Part shown: piece after piece, positions 10,995 through 22,049 of the stretch
Layout: the number at the start of each line of letters is the position of its first letter
Position numbering within the stretch: position 1 is the stretch's first letter
Assembly (NCBI GenBank): GCA_007258455.2
Contig: VDFB02139423.1
Location: forward strand, 163,880-227,879
DNA: 64,000 bases
Reading direction: 5' to 3'
Source: Sequoia sempervirens
Lineage: Eukaryota; Streptophyta; Pinopsida; Cupressales; Cupressaceae
Made by a program: the position numbers and the translations under genes
The notes under the pieces: generated by a model
What the model was told of the DNA's origin: nothing
The model's database searches: none
Seen by the model: the letters and a program-made list of their open reading frames with translations, nothing else

Positions 10995-13900
10995 TCAACC
11001 ACTGGAAGAGGTGGGCGAAGCAAGGAACCGAGCAATAGTACAAGGGGCATTACCCCAGTGGTCCAGGAGAACCTGGAGGTGAGCAACCTCAAGTGCAACT
11101 TTGTTAGCTTGCACTTGAACCTGTAAAAGAACATTAGAGAAAATAATAGCTTTAGCATATAAAGATACATGAATATCCATTTGAGTATGTGAAAAAATGC
11201 AAGCATTTCTGTCTTTCCAAATATTGAAGAGAATTTCCACCTTGAAAGTGTGCCAAAGCTGGGTGAATTTTGTAGGAAATCTGGGAGAATCTCCTAGCAA
11301 CACCATATGCCAGGAGAAAGGTTCTAGCCTAAAGGGCCAAAAAAAGTCATGAATCCAAGTCCAAAGCTGTTGTGATCTGGGACAAAACCATAAAAGATGC
11401 TTAAAATTCTCAGCTTGCCCACAAAAAGGGCAACGAGGGTCTTGAACCCCTGGGTGAACCAGTCGAGAGCCCGCATGCAAGCCCTGGAAAAGAATACACT
11501 AGGAAAAGTGGGCAAGCTTCGGATCAACACTTGCAGACCAAGTGGCAGAAAATATTTATGCTAGAAATGAGCGGGAGATTGAAGAAGCCACCTCTGGTTC
11601 AAACTCTGAATCATAGGAAAATGTGGTGAGAGCCACCTGTAACCAAGTTGAGGCTTGTAGTTCTTGAAAGGGGTATTTGGATACCACTTCCAGTCTTTCC
11701 ACCAAGGTTTGGTCCCATGAATTCCAACCTTATGAAGCATTTCAACAAAAATGACATTCACCAGACCATCATAAGTAGCACGGTCCTAGTTATGAAGTCT
11801 ATACTGGGCACAAAAAATTCCCACAACATAATATGCATGGTGGGTCTAAGAAAGATCTGTTGCAGGGTCTGGATACCCTTTTTGTGAAATTTGAGCACCT
11901 TAAGCCCATGCGACTTAGCCAACAGCTGACCATTGCTAGAAAAAAGAGGCGACCACCAAATATTGTGCTGGTTGAGAGAGAGCCCATCTTGAAAACCAGA
12001 GCCAGCCCAATGGAGCCAAGGTTTGACAGCTTCCCAGGCCTGCTAGATGTTTTGGGCCACAAAAGTCCCAACAATTTGGACTGGTTCTTCCATGACCAGA
12101 AGGGTTTGAAAGCCAATCCTCTTCCAGGAAAGTCTATGGACAGGGAAGCCAGATTGAATACTATGCCTGAGAAGAATTTTCCAGGCCTTATCCCTAGTAA
12201 GGGTATGAATAATCCATTTAACACACATAGCAGTCCCTTGCCGTTGAGTAGACAACAACCCGAGACCTCCCGAGTCTCTGGGAAGGTAGTAGAATTCCCA
12301 AGCCACACGATGAAACCCTCTGTGAGATTCAGAGGAGGCCCATAGAAAGTCACAAAGCAGTTTCTCAAGCTTGCCATAGGCAGCTTTGGAGGGGGCCCAG
12401 TAAGAAGAATAATAAACATAGGTGGCCGCCAGAATTTCAGAACACACCTAGAATTTCCCTGCCAAAGAGAGGGGCTTGGTAACCCAATAAGCAAGCTTTT
12501 GTTCAACTCTAGAGAGCACGACTTTCCAAAGCTCAGCCGAAGATGCTTGAAAGGCAAAGGGAATGCCCAAAAACCGAAAAACTTCTCTAGGCCCAATCCA
12601 CTTCCATCCATACTATTGCAGCCACAGTGGAGAGGGAAAGATAGACTATCGGTAACACAAAGTTTTATGCCATTGGATGGCAAAGCCAAAAATAAGATAG
12701 AAGGTATTAAGACACTCAAAAGATGCCACAATGGAGACTTCTTCTTCCAAAAGGGTGGGGAATGAGTCATCAGCAAAATTACCATTAACAAGCTGAGCCT
12801 GAGAGTTGGGTAGAGAAATTCCCTTGACTCGCCATTGGGAAACCGCATTGGCCAAGAGGTAACTAAAACCCTCGGTTGCAAGCACATACAAAGAGGGGGC
12901 CAACGGATACCCTTGCTGAATGGAACGAAAGAGTCCAAAGGTAGAGGATTGATGACCATTGATGGTGATACAAGTTTAGGCATCCACAAAGAGCATTTGA
13001 ATAGATTGAATGAAATTGGGCCCAAAATCCAAGGCTTGCAGCATAGCAAGAATAAACGACCATTCAATGCAGTCATATGCCTTGACAAAGTCAATTTTTA
13101 TGAACACAACTTTCTGGTTTGAATGTCTGGCCCATTCCATGCCTTCTCAAACAACGATAATATTATCCAAAATAAATCTAGATTTGATAAACCTAGTTTG
13201 TTTTGGGCGCATAGTCTGAGGTAGAAGATGGTGGATTTTAAGAGCCAAAGCCTTGGCGATAATCTTGTAGGAGACATCAAGAAGCCTGATAGGTCTCCAA
13301 TTGCAAATGTCTTCTCGGTCACCTGACTTAGGTATGAATTTTAGGTTACCTTTATTAATTAAGTTACCTAGAGAATTAGAATGAAAATCTTCTAAGTAAA
13401 CTTGATGCAGATCATGCCCAATATAGTCCCACATGGCTTCGTAGAATTCACAAGGGAATCCATCAATTCCCAGGGCTTTGCCATCAGCCATGGAGTAGAT
13501 AGCCTCTTTGAGATCATCAACTGATAATAGTTGATCACAAAAAATTTTCTGAGCTGAAGAAAGCTTATTTGGCACAATAGCAAGACAATCCTGAAGGGCT
13601 TGCTGTTACACATGCATGACTTCCTGTGTAGTGAAGACTTTCTCATAATGACGCACAAAGGCCTGGAGAATGCCAGGCAGCTCAGAAAGCACTTGAACAC
13701 CATCTTTGATTTTTTTAATGCCTGGTGATGAGTGCCTGGGACGCAAAGCCAAAGAAAACTCTTTGGAGGCACGATCACCAAATTTTAGCCAATGTGACTG
13801 AGCTTTGATTTGCGCTCCTCTAGCAGCATAGCTATCAACAATTTGTTTCTTGTGCCTTAATTCCACCACCTTGACTTGCAATGACGGAGAAAAGGGGCTA

Positions 13901-14906
13901 TCCGCCAAAGCCTCAGAAGTAGCATGAAGGTCAGCGGTGGTAGCCTCATAAGACCACCAACGAAAAATAGCCAGCTGGCGCCCATAAATGCACATAAATC
14001 TAGCTGTGTGAATGATAGTCTCATTCCACCAAGAAATCCAACTTGTATGATGAGCTGGTCTACACTCCAAATTCTAGACTTTGCGAATGTGGGCTAGGGT
14101 AGGCTTGTGGCAGAGTAAAGACGTGTTTAAAAGAATTGAGTTTTACACATACAAGGCCGTCAAGTCTCCCATTCAATGCAAAAAGAAATGGTGAAGTGGT
14201 TTGACAAGGTCACATCCACTAACGGCTTAACTGGGAGAGAGGAGTTGTCAAACGAGAAAAAAGATTGCATTGAGATCATGGCATGATTAAGGCGCTTAAA
14301 TATTCTGTCAGAACCGGCTCTGTAATTACAACAAGTGTGCCAGAGAGAATGAGAATGGCGACGACCAATATTAGGATAAAAAAGCCCCAATTTATTGTGC
14401 ATGTAAAACCATGCCTCCCTTTCCCTAGTTGTCCATCTGAATGGAAAAGTGCCATCTTTGTCAAACGCCATTTCTACCATATTGAAGTCCCCACAGAGTA
14501 ACCAAGTAGCAACTGGTAAAGAATCAACAATCCAATGCCAGAGTAAAGAGCGTTCCACAACATCATTAGAAGCATAGACATTAATAATCCCAAAGGAATG
14601 ATTATCAATGTTGAGAAGGATCCAGACGAGCCGATGAGTGGGATCAGACCTGTGGTCAACAATAGAAGAGTGCCACCATGAGGCCAAAAGGGTGACAGCT
14701 TCGCCATTCTCAAGATCATCGGTAGTACAAAAAATTTTACTGGCCAGCCAAATAGAATGACAAGCCACAACAAGCAAAAAACCAAAAAATTTAACTTCTT
14801 GGAGACAAAGAACTTCAACACTAGAGTACTTACACAGGGTATCCCCAACAAAATACTTTATGGAGAGGTCTGTCAGACCTCAAACATTCCATGAAAGGAA
14901 CTTCAT
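10995..14906 (-). pseudogene. LINE ORF2: endonuclease-reverse transcriptase-zinc domain, decayed
   Basis: ORF2 starts at ATG 14,906 with MKFLSWNV, then a TGA where Arg is expected, then GL, the typical start of plant L1 ORF2. The endonuclease shows LCLQEVK, GIINVYASN, LLCGDFNMV and GSDRI. In a second frame (14,070 to about 12,043) the linker has SHWLKFGDRASKEFS, and the RT has GIDGFPCEFYE, GDREDICNWRPIRLLD, motif A DFVKAYDCIEW, motif B SIQQGYPLAPSLY and motif C NFADDS. A region with KLLCDFLWASS follows. In a third frame (11,480-10,995) is the zinc domain CPFCGQAENFKHLLWFC. Stops interrupt the RT (for example at the position following FVDA). Length, about 1300 codons, is normal for the family. 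It cannot make a working protein. Confidence 0.88.
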
Positions 14907-15160
14907 GAGTGAAACTCCATGTTTTCGAAACCTGACTCCTCTTCATTCAGAGAAGAGAAACGATTCTGCAAAAATTATGGCAGAACTGATCCAATCTGGA
15001 TGGATGGAGAGGATATCCTATATTTTTCATGAACATATTCCCCTTCTTCCCTAGGAGGGGAAGGGCTGCGAGATCGCCTTTGAGCTCCCATCACAGGAGA
15101 AGACACATTCAACTGTGTTAACATGACAACAACCAACCAAGGCGTAGCCTTTGGCCTAGG

Positions 15161-16135
15161 CTACTGTGAAACATAATCAGCTCCAATCGGAGCTTCTTTC
15201 CCCTTCACAAAAGGGTTTGAAACATCTTTCACTAGCTCAGAGGTCACAGGACCTGACCCAGAACCAGTGGACTTATTCTTTCGATTTGTAACCATAGTCC
15301 ATTTTGCATCAAGTTTGGCAGCAGATGCAGCCGCCGAACAAGGCTTTTCAGCATCTCGTGGCGGAGAAGGTGTATGAGGCACTGCTAAAGGGCAATCCTT
15401 AATCTTTTGGTCCGCTGACTGACACCTATAACATGTGTTGGGAAAATTAAAATATGTGACCTTCTGGGTATGGCGAAGAGCTCCAATTTGGATATCAATG
15501 AAGTCTTTCAAATCTTTAGAAAGGTCCACTTCCACACAAACCCTCTTCTGGGGTCAGGCTTGAAAGAACCTATTTGGCTCAATGCAAATAACCCTCCCTA
15601 GAGAGGAAGCTATACTATTAAAAAAAGGCACACAAGGCAAGGGTAGACCAGGGAATTCAATCTAGATCGGGACTCGCAACTTGGCGTCATCCGAGACAGC
15701 AAAGTCACGGGTCCATGCCTAGAAAACTAACAGAGAAGAATGGACATACCAGGGCCCATGGCCTAAGATAGCCTGCACATGATTGACCTCCGCAAAGCGG
15801 AACAAAAAGAAACCTTTGGTTAAATTTTGGACCATATCAAGGCGGACCCCATGAGGGACCCAAGCCTTGTTAACCCAATCTTTAAGCACACTTTCAAGGG
15901 TAGTTCTCCCGACAAAATACCCAATAAGGGTGTATTGCTCAAGCCATTGACAGGCAGTATCAAAATCTGGTAAAGGAAAAACCACATCAACTGGTGAATT
16001 AGAGCACTTACCTCGTGAAAGACTTTTAGAACAAATTTTTGGGGACGTTTGTTCGAAGGAGGAGCCATTGATTAACGTCGTCGAACTACTAACACCAACA
16101 AGAACTGCTAGGTTAGAGCCAGTTGAAGGCATATT
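15161..16135 (-). pseudogene. LINE ORF1: DUF4283-like RNA-binding protein with zinc knuckle, decayed
   Basis: A single minus frame runs from MPSTGSNLA (16,135) to a stop at 15,161, with internal stops at 15,719 (TAG), near 15,664 (TAG) and near 15,555 (TGA). Conserved blocks are LIGYFVGRTTLESVLKDWV, GFFLFRFAEVNHVQAIL with GHGPWYV, IEFPGLPLPCVPF and RVCVEVDLSK, in the order seen in plant LINE DUF4283 proteins. A knuckle-like CYRCQSADQKIKDC lacks the usual Gly-His spacing, so zinc binding is doubtful. ORF1 products bind element RNA in the ribonucleoprotein. It is followed by ORF2 in the same orientation. Confidence 0.8.
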
Positions 16136-16260
16136 AAAACAAAAAAAACTATAGTAAATGCGGCCGTACACACAAGAAAAGAGGGGCTTCTTGCGCAGGA
16201 TGCATAGTAAGACGCAAGAGGGGCCAAGGGAGACTGCAGAAAACACAAAAACCTAGTAGA

Positions 16261-16800
16261 GATCATACACCAAAACCTTCGTAATCTTCTCCGTAACCTC
16301 TATTATTCTTCTAGCAAATATTTGAATCAATAAACAAAAATATATCTCCTTGTATGTATAAAATGTATAATCTATACAATTGAACAATTATATACAATGT
16401 GGTAAATTTACAAGACATGAAATGTATAATCTATAAAATTGGAACAAGATATTTAAAAAGTGACTAATAAGCTCATTGACGTTCATACATTGAACAAACA
16501 TATATAATGTATATTGATGTTTAATGCAACTATATAACATGATGAAACATATATGTGCATGTAGATACAATTAAAGCTTATCAACTTTTAGGTGAAGACC
16601 AAAAATTTGATATTTACATAGTCTCTTGATAAAATAATTTTTCAGTGACAATTAGATGGTAGATCGACTTGATGAGAACTTGCAAAAATAATTAATGCAA
16701 GTAAAGTAACTATAATTTTTATGAGTCATTTAAGTAAAAAATTCATGTGAGAAAAGAATAATATATAGTAAATTCCATACAAATTCAAATGATGTTTGCC
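16261..16800. other. AT-rich spacer, no gene
   Basis: AATGTATAATCTATA-like phrases recur near 16,366 and 16,421. No coding or RNA gene was recognised. Confidence 0.55.
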
Positions 16801-17448
16801 ATAGGATGGATTAAGGGGACCTAAGAGGATATATAGCTTAAGGGGGGTCTTAAGAGAATTCCTTAAGGGGAGTTAAGAGGATGGCTTAAGAGGATGCATG
16901 TCATGAACACTAGGATATGACTTAACGGGTCCTAAGAGGATGGCTTAAGGGGAATTATGAGAGTAACTTAAGGGATGCAAGATTGTGGATTAAGGGTATG
17001 TAAGAGGATATGACTTAAAGGGATCTAAGAGAGTGGATTAAGGGGATGCAAGAGGGTGGATTAAGGGGAGTTGATAGAATGACTTGAAGGGATGTAAGAG
17101 GGTGGATTAAGGGGACTTGATAGAATGACTTAAACGGATGTAAGATAGTGGATTAAGGGGATGCATGTCATGAACCTTATGATATATGGCTTAACAGGCC
17201 CTAAGAGGATTGCTTAAGGGGAATTTTGAGAGTGACTTAAGGGATGCAAGATTGTGGATTAAGGGGATGTAAGAGGATATGAATTAAGGGTCCTTTAAGA
17301 GGATGGCTTAAGGGGATGCAAGAGGGTGGATTAAGGGGAGTTGATAGAATGCCTTGAAGGGATGTAAGAGGGTGGATTAAGGGGAGTTGATAAAATGAAT
17401 TAAAGGGATGTAAGAGGGTGGATTAAGGGGAGTTGAGAGAATGACTTT
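16801..17448. repeat. TTAAGGGG-motif degenerate satellite, left block
   Basis: The core GATTAAGGGG or CTTAAGGGG recurs about every 16-30 bp. A larger unit repeats once: GATGCATGTCATGAAC occurs at 16,893 and 17,160 (267 bp apart) with similar following sequence. The array is non-coding and less regular than the 96-bp block to the right. Confidence 0.85.
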
Positions 17449-17748
17449 AAACCCAAAACCCAAACCATAGGACCTAAATCCTAGAGATGAACCCTAAACC
17501 CTTAAAACCCACATAGATTTGTTATTCTAAGCATCTCATGAACCCTAGAAACCCTAAACCCTAAACCATATGACCTAAAGACTAGGAGATGAACCCTAAA
17601 CCATTAACCCATATATATTTGTTATTCTAAGCATCTCATGAACCCTAGAAACCTTAAACCCTAAACCATGTGACCTAGAAATTAGGAGATGAACCCTAAA
17701 CCATTAACCCATATAGATTTATTATTCTAAGCATCTCATGAACCCTAG
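17449..17748. repeat. Three 100-bp telomere-like monomers (CCCTAAA-rich)
   Basis: Three exact-length copies (17,449-17,548; 17,549-17,648; 17,649-17,748) each begin AAACC(C/T)... and end GCATCTCATGAACCCTAG. Each contains several CCCTAAA or near-CCCTAAA units, the plant telomere repeat. They sit inside the TTAAGGGG satellite, so they are interstitial and not a chromosome end. Confidence 0.9.
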
Positions 17749-17751
17749 AGA

Positions 17752-18510
17752 GACTTAAGGGGATGCAAGTGGATGGATTAAGGGTAGATATACGAGGATA
17801 TGGATTAAGGGGTCCTAAGAGGATGACTTAAGGGGTGTTGAGAGATTGACTTAAGGGGATGCAAGTGGATAGATTAAGGGTAGATATATGAGGATATGGA
17901 TTAAGGGGTCCTAAGAGGATGGCTTAAGGGGTGTTGAGAGAGTGACTTAAGGGGATGCAAGTGGAAGGATTAAGGGTAGATATATGAGGATATGGATTAA
18001 GGGGTCCTAAGAGGATAGCTTAAGGGGCGTTGAGAGAGTGACTTAAGGGGGTGCAAGTGGATGGATTAAGGGTAGATATACGAGGATATGGATTAAGGGG
18101 TCCTAAGAGGATAGCTTAAGGGGTGTTGAGAGAGTGACTTAAGGGGATGCAAGTGGATGGATTAAGGGTATATATATGAGGATATGGATTAAGGTGTCCT
18201 AAGATGATGGCTTAAGGGGTGTTGAGAGAGTGACTTAAGGGGATACAAGTGGATGGATTAAGGGTAGCTATACGAGGATATGGATTAGGGGGCCCTAAGA
18301 GGATGGCTTAAGGGGAGTTGATATAATGACTTAAGGGGATGCAAGTGGATGGATTAAGAGTAGATATACGAGTATATGGATTAAGGGGTCCTAATAGAAT
18401 GGCTTTAGGGGAATTAATAGAGAGACTTAAGGGGATGCAAGAGGATGGATTAATGGTACATAAGAGGATGACTTGAGGGGTTTTAAGATAATGGATTAAG
18501 GGTATATGAA
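17752..18510. repeat. Eight 96-bp satellite monomers
   Basis: GACTTAAGGGG begins at 17,752, 17,848, 17,944, 18,040, 18,136, 18,232, 18,328 and 18,424, a constant 96-bp spacing with only base substitutions until the last, decaying copy. Each monomer holds about four TTAAGGGG-type cores. It is a homogeneous tandem array, non-coding. Confidence 0.93.
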
Positions 18511-18603
18511 ATCAATTATAAATTTTTTATAAAATGACAAAAAATAAATAAATTTAGTTTTATATTTATACTATCAATTAAATGTATCTAGAACTATATA
18601 TAG

Positions 18604-18680
18604 TTACCTGTCTCTAGATTCAAATTCCATTGTAATATATGTGCATCTCCTCTCTTTTTTGTAAAGCATCTAATTTTGGG
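18604..18680 (-). repeat. Duplicate of the last coding segment of the adjacent transposase-like gene
   Basis: The block CCTCTCTTTTTTGTAAAGCATCTA here matches CCTCTCTTTTTTGTGATGCATCTA at about 18,811-18,834, and the flanks also match (CTATATATAGTTACC / CTATATACTTACC). On the minus strand both copies end next to a GT that looks like a splice donor. It looks like a tandem duplication of about 172 bp covering a terminal exon. Confidence 0.55.
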
Positions 18681-18785
18681 AGACCTAAAACAAAAAATGA
18701 TATAAAACTTTAATTAGGAAATGACTAAAGACAAATATATATATCAATTAAATATATATACAACTATATACTTACCAATATTTAT

Positions 18786-21700
18786 TTACTCCATTGTACC
18801 ATCTGCATCCTCTCTTTTTTGTGATGCATCTATGATTATCTCATGATCATCCATTGAAAGTTTCCATAAAACTTTATTAGTAGGCCTCCCTTGATATCTA
18901 ACTAGTTTTATATTGGTTTCCAAAATCAAATGTGAATAATGTATAATCTTCTTGTGTCTTTCATAATCTTCAAATGCAGGCAAGCCATTCTTTCTCATCA
19001 AATATTTTTGAATCCAGGTGCCAATAACAACCACTGAACTAGTTGGAAACTCAAAGTTGTCATCATCCACTCTAGGATGTACCAACTTATGTTTTCTCTC
19101 AACACATCTAGCCAGCCAGTACTTTGTCTCCTCTTCATTCCCCTCGGGTGCAACAACAACATACACATGTCCTGCAAAAATAAATAAAAAATTCAATAAA
19201 GAGTGACTTATATTTAATTCACATATAAACATGCATACATATAAAATTCAACTCAATAAATAATGTACCTTCTTGTACAAGATCCGAGACACGATCATAA
19301 TCATCTGATGCAAACACTTGATTATCTTCAATTGTCGTTCCATGTTGAACATGTGTCGATGTAGGTGTTAAGGCTCTTTTTTTCCATTGTTCGACCCGTT
19401 CTGTATTTTCACATGCCTCCCAATCACCTGCAATACAAAATTGAAAAAAGCATGCCAAATCCCTTGTCCATATTGTCCATGCGTTTGCATTCAAACTCTT
19501 AAACGAATGACATTTTGTAGATCCATTAATTGTTTCACACTCTTGTCGAGAAAAAATATCATTTTCTTCAACTAACCAAAAGAAGCATCAAATTATTGAG
19601 CTCTCACTTGTTCTTGTAGATAATTTGGTATTGCACCAATCTACAATTGCACGTGCATCTCTAAATTTTTCAACATCCTCAAATTTTAGTTGCTCTCTAG
19701 CAAGATCTCTTTTCACACATGCACCTACTCCATCATGTTCTCCCTTACCATGACTAGCTTCAAAAATACTCCATATGTGTTGGATATTATTTTCCTTATG
19801 AAATCTACATAACCAATAAAACATTCTAGCATTTTTGAATTGACTCGTGCAATTATTTGACCATATGAGATGTTCTAGCATTTGAATTCCTCTCTCTTTT
19901 AAATTTTTATAAAATATATCAAAACAATATTGAACAAACTCAGATGAATGTAATCGATTATCACTTACATAAAAATGGTACTCTCTCAAAAAAATTCTAT
20001 TATCTTATGTACTATCATATGTCTGCATGTCTATAAACAATGTGAAAAAATATAGCTACTTGCACTGAATTATAATACTGTGATTGAATTTCTTCTTGTG
20101 GAGCAAGACTATAATTTTTCAGCAAAATCAACAACTAACAATATAGTTCCAATTGGGAATGTGTTTTTACATAAAAAAGTTGATTATCAAGCTAATGAGC
20201 ATACTAAGAGTGTTGAACATATTTAGGTACAATCTTATATTTAAATTCATTAATAAATTCATGCACACTAAATTTTTCCATAATTAGCTCACAATGTTTT
20301 CTAGTTTTTCCATCTTTTAAAGAATACTCAACATTTTTAAATTTTTTTACATCCACTAATTGTTGTCCAAATTCCTCTAAACTATTTTCATGCATACATT
20401 CTCCTAATAATGAAAAGTTACCACATCTATCACATTCTCCAGAAATACATGCTTTTAAATAAAATAAGTTTCCATTAGAGGGTTCACAAAACAAACCTGT
20501 TAAATTTTTTTTGGTTCTTTCAGGTGGCATATTAATACCACAAATGTCCTGCATAATTTGGTTCGCATGCAAAGTGCATCGTATATATCAAAAACTATCA
20601 TAATAATAACAAAATTGTACATGAGTCTTACAACAACAAGAGATTCATTGCTTATTAATTCTAACATACCAAGGTTTACACTTTTCAAATGATCTTTGAC
20701 ATATGTTAATATTCAATGGTAAGATTGAAACATCTAAATTTTTTTTATATAATTCAGTTTGAATTATATCTAAGAGATCTGCTTTGGATGAGGTTCATGA
20801 ATTTTGGAACCCACTCTTAATTTTAAGATATCTCTAATGTTAGGTGATACTCTTGTATTATCATGCCAAAATTTATAGATTAAAGATTTAATTTCATTAG
20901 TTAATTTCATGTCTGATATTGGGAGTCTACCACTAAAAATCCAACATTGATTAATTGGATCCTTTTCAATACTTTCTCTTCTTTTAGCAGCTCTTATCAA
21001 AGTTCTAGGATTTACTTTTATACATTTACTAATCTTACTTAACATTCTTTTATTTGAAGCTTCTTTATCAACTAGGGCAGTTGTTATTGCATGATGAGCC
21101 ACATTCTTATCTTTCAATCAACTTTTTTTACCTATAAAATCAATAGCATTAGCAACACTAGATATGACTTGTTCAATTGAATCATCTTTCTTTTTTGGTT
21201 TTACAAAAACACCTAATTTTTTCATCACTATTCTCATTTTCGACATTATCATCAATTGCACCATGAGTAGACATTGGAATCCTAATTTCTTTCTATAATT
21301 TTTTTTTTTTATATTCTATTTCCATAAGTTCTAATTTGTCTCCAAGAAACTTTACCACGAAGTTTATCTAGCACATCTCTTTCAATTGTAAAAAAAACAT
21401 TTTCATGTTCATCCATACAAGGGGTTTCATTTTCATTCACACAAGGGGTTTCATTTTCATTTTAAAATGTAAAAGGGATTTCATTCACATTTTCATCAAT
21501 ATGAGGGATTTCATTCTCATTTGCATTCTCATAAGATATAATTTCATCATTTTTTGTTTGTTTTTGCATCGTTTCAACCCTACAATTATTGATATCATCA
21601 GTGGTGTATCTAGCTTCATCTAAACAAGCAATATCAATATTATCAAAACTTGGGTTTGAACACATACCTAGATAGATTGTATGAATAGGTGCATTTTCCA

Positions 21701-22049
21701 TATCATTGGGAGGTGGATTTGAAGACATATTCGAAGTTGTTTGCATAGGTACTATTTCCATATCAGTTAAAGTTGAAGTTGAAGGCATAGTTGGGTTTGT
21801 CTCCGTAATTGCATTTTCTTCCACATTCACCATCTCCACATTTGCATCATCTATATTCATTTCATCATTCATGGCTTCCTCTTTAAAATTCTTGGAACTA
21901 GATTCTTGCAAATTTTTCATTTGACGAATCCTTTCTCTTCTATCCCTTTGTCTTTTTGCCTCCATATCTCTATTTGCTTGAATTTTTTCGGGTGTCATTA
22001 ACTTTCTACATTTTTTTCTTTGTCTTTGCTTATCACCCATGGTTACCAA
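18786..22049 (-). pseudogene. RNase H-fold (DDE-like) transposase gene remnant, copy A
   Basis: Minus-strand fragments line up as one gene. They are a Lys/Arg-rich N-terminus with an acidic, repetitive linker (22,049-21,462), a segment with NPRTLIRAAKRRESIEKD and FWHDNTRVSPNIRDILK (21,117-20,770), and a Cys cluster CISGECDRCGN (20,572-20,204). After these come a strand with LLVVDFAE near 20,150-20,120 followed by a one-base frame change, then IWSNNCTSQFKNARMFYWL and SHGKGEHDGVGACVKRDL (19,989-19,588), and a C-terminal domain from GHVYVVVAPEG to the stop at 18,786. The VDFAE / WSD-QFKN / HGKG-DG series resembles a DDE-type catalytic core found in transposase-like proteins of animals and plants. 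I cannot name the superfamily. The usual Asp after WS is Asn here. A 97-nt intron lies at 19,172-19,268. Frame changes and stops show it is dead. Confidence 0.6.
19172..19268 (-). other. Intron in transposase-like copy A
   Basis: Minus-strand donor AAG|GTACAT and acceptor TTTTTGCAG|GACATG join SDLVQEG to HVYVVV. The same junction occurs in copy B at 36,127-36,235 (SDLVQPG to HVYAFI), which supports a real, ancestral intron. Confidence 0.7.

Larger units (their letters stand above)
10430..16260 (-). mobile_element. L1-type non-LTR retrotransposon (LINE), near full length, inactive
   Basis: In minus-strand order the element has ORF1 with a DUF4283-like domain and a CCHC-like knuckle (16,135-15,161), then ORF2 with APE-type endonuclease, reverse transcriptase and a zf-RVT zinc-binding region (14,906-10,995), then about 560 bp of 3' untranslated sequence. 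Size and gene order match plant L1 elements. Both ORFs carry several stops and ORF2 carries at least two frame changes. Ends are approximate. The 3' end abuts an (AT)n tract, no clear poly(A) tail was found, and no target-site duplication could be fixed. Confidence 0.85.

Noticed and set aside
11833..12345. 170-codon plus-strand open frame
   Set aside because: It lies antisense to the LINE ORF2 region, and its composition mirrors that strand.
11799..13094. 431-codon minus-strand open frame, the longest in the window
   Set aside because: It overlaps the LINE reverse transcriptase region in a different frame. The neighbouring frame carries the RT motifs (DFVKAYDCIEW, NFADDS), and this one matches nothing I recognise.
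17449..17748. A chromosome end (true telomere)
   Set aside because: The CCCTAAA units are embedded in 100-bp monomers and flanked on both sides by satellite and further DNA.
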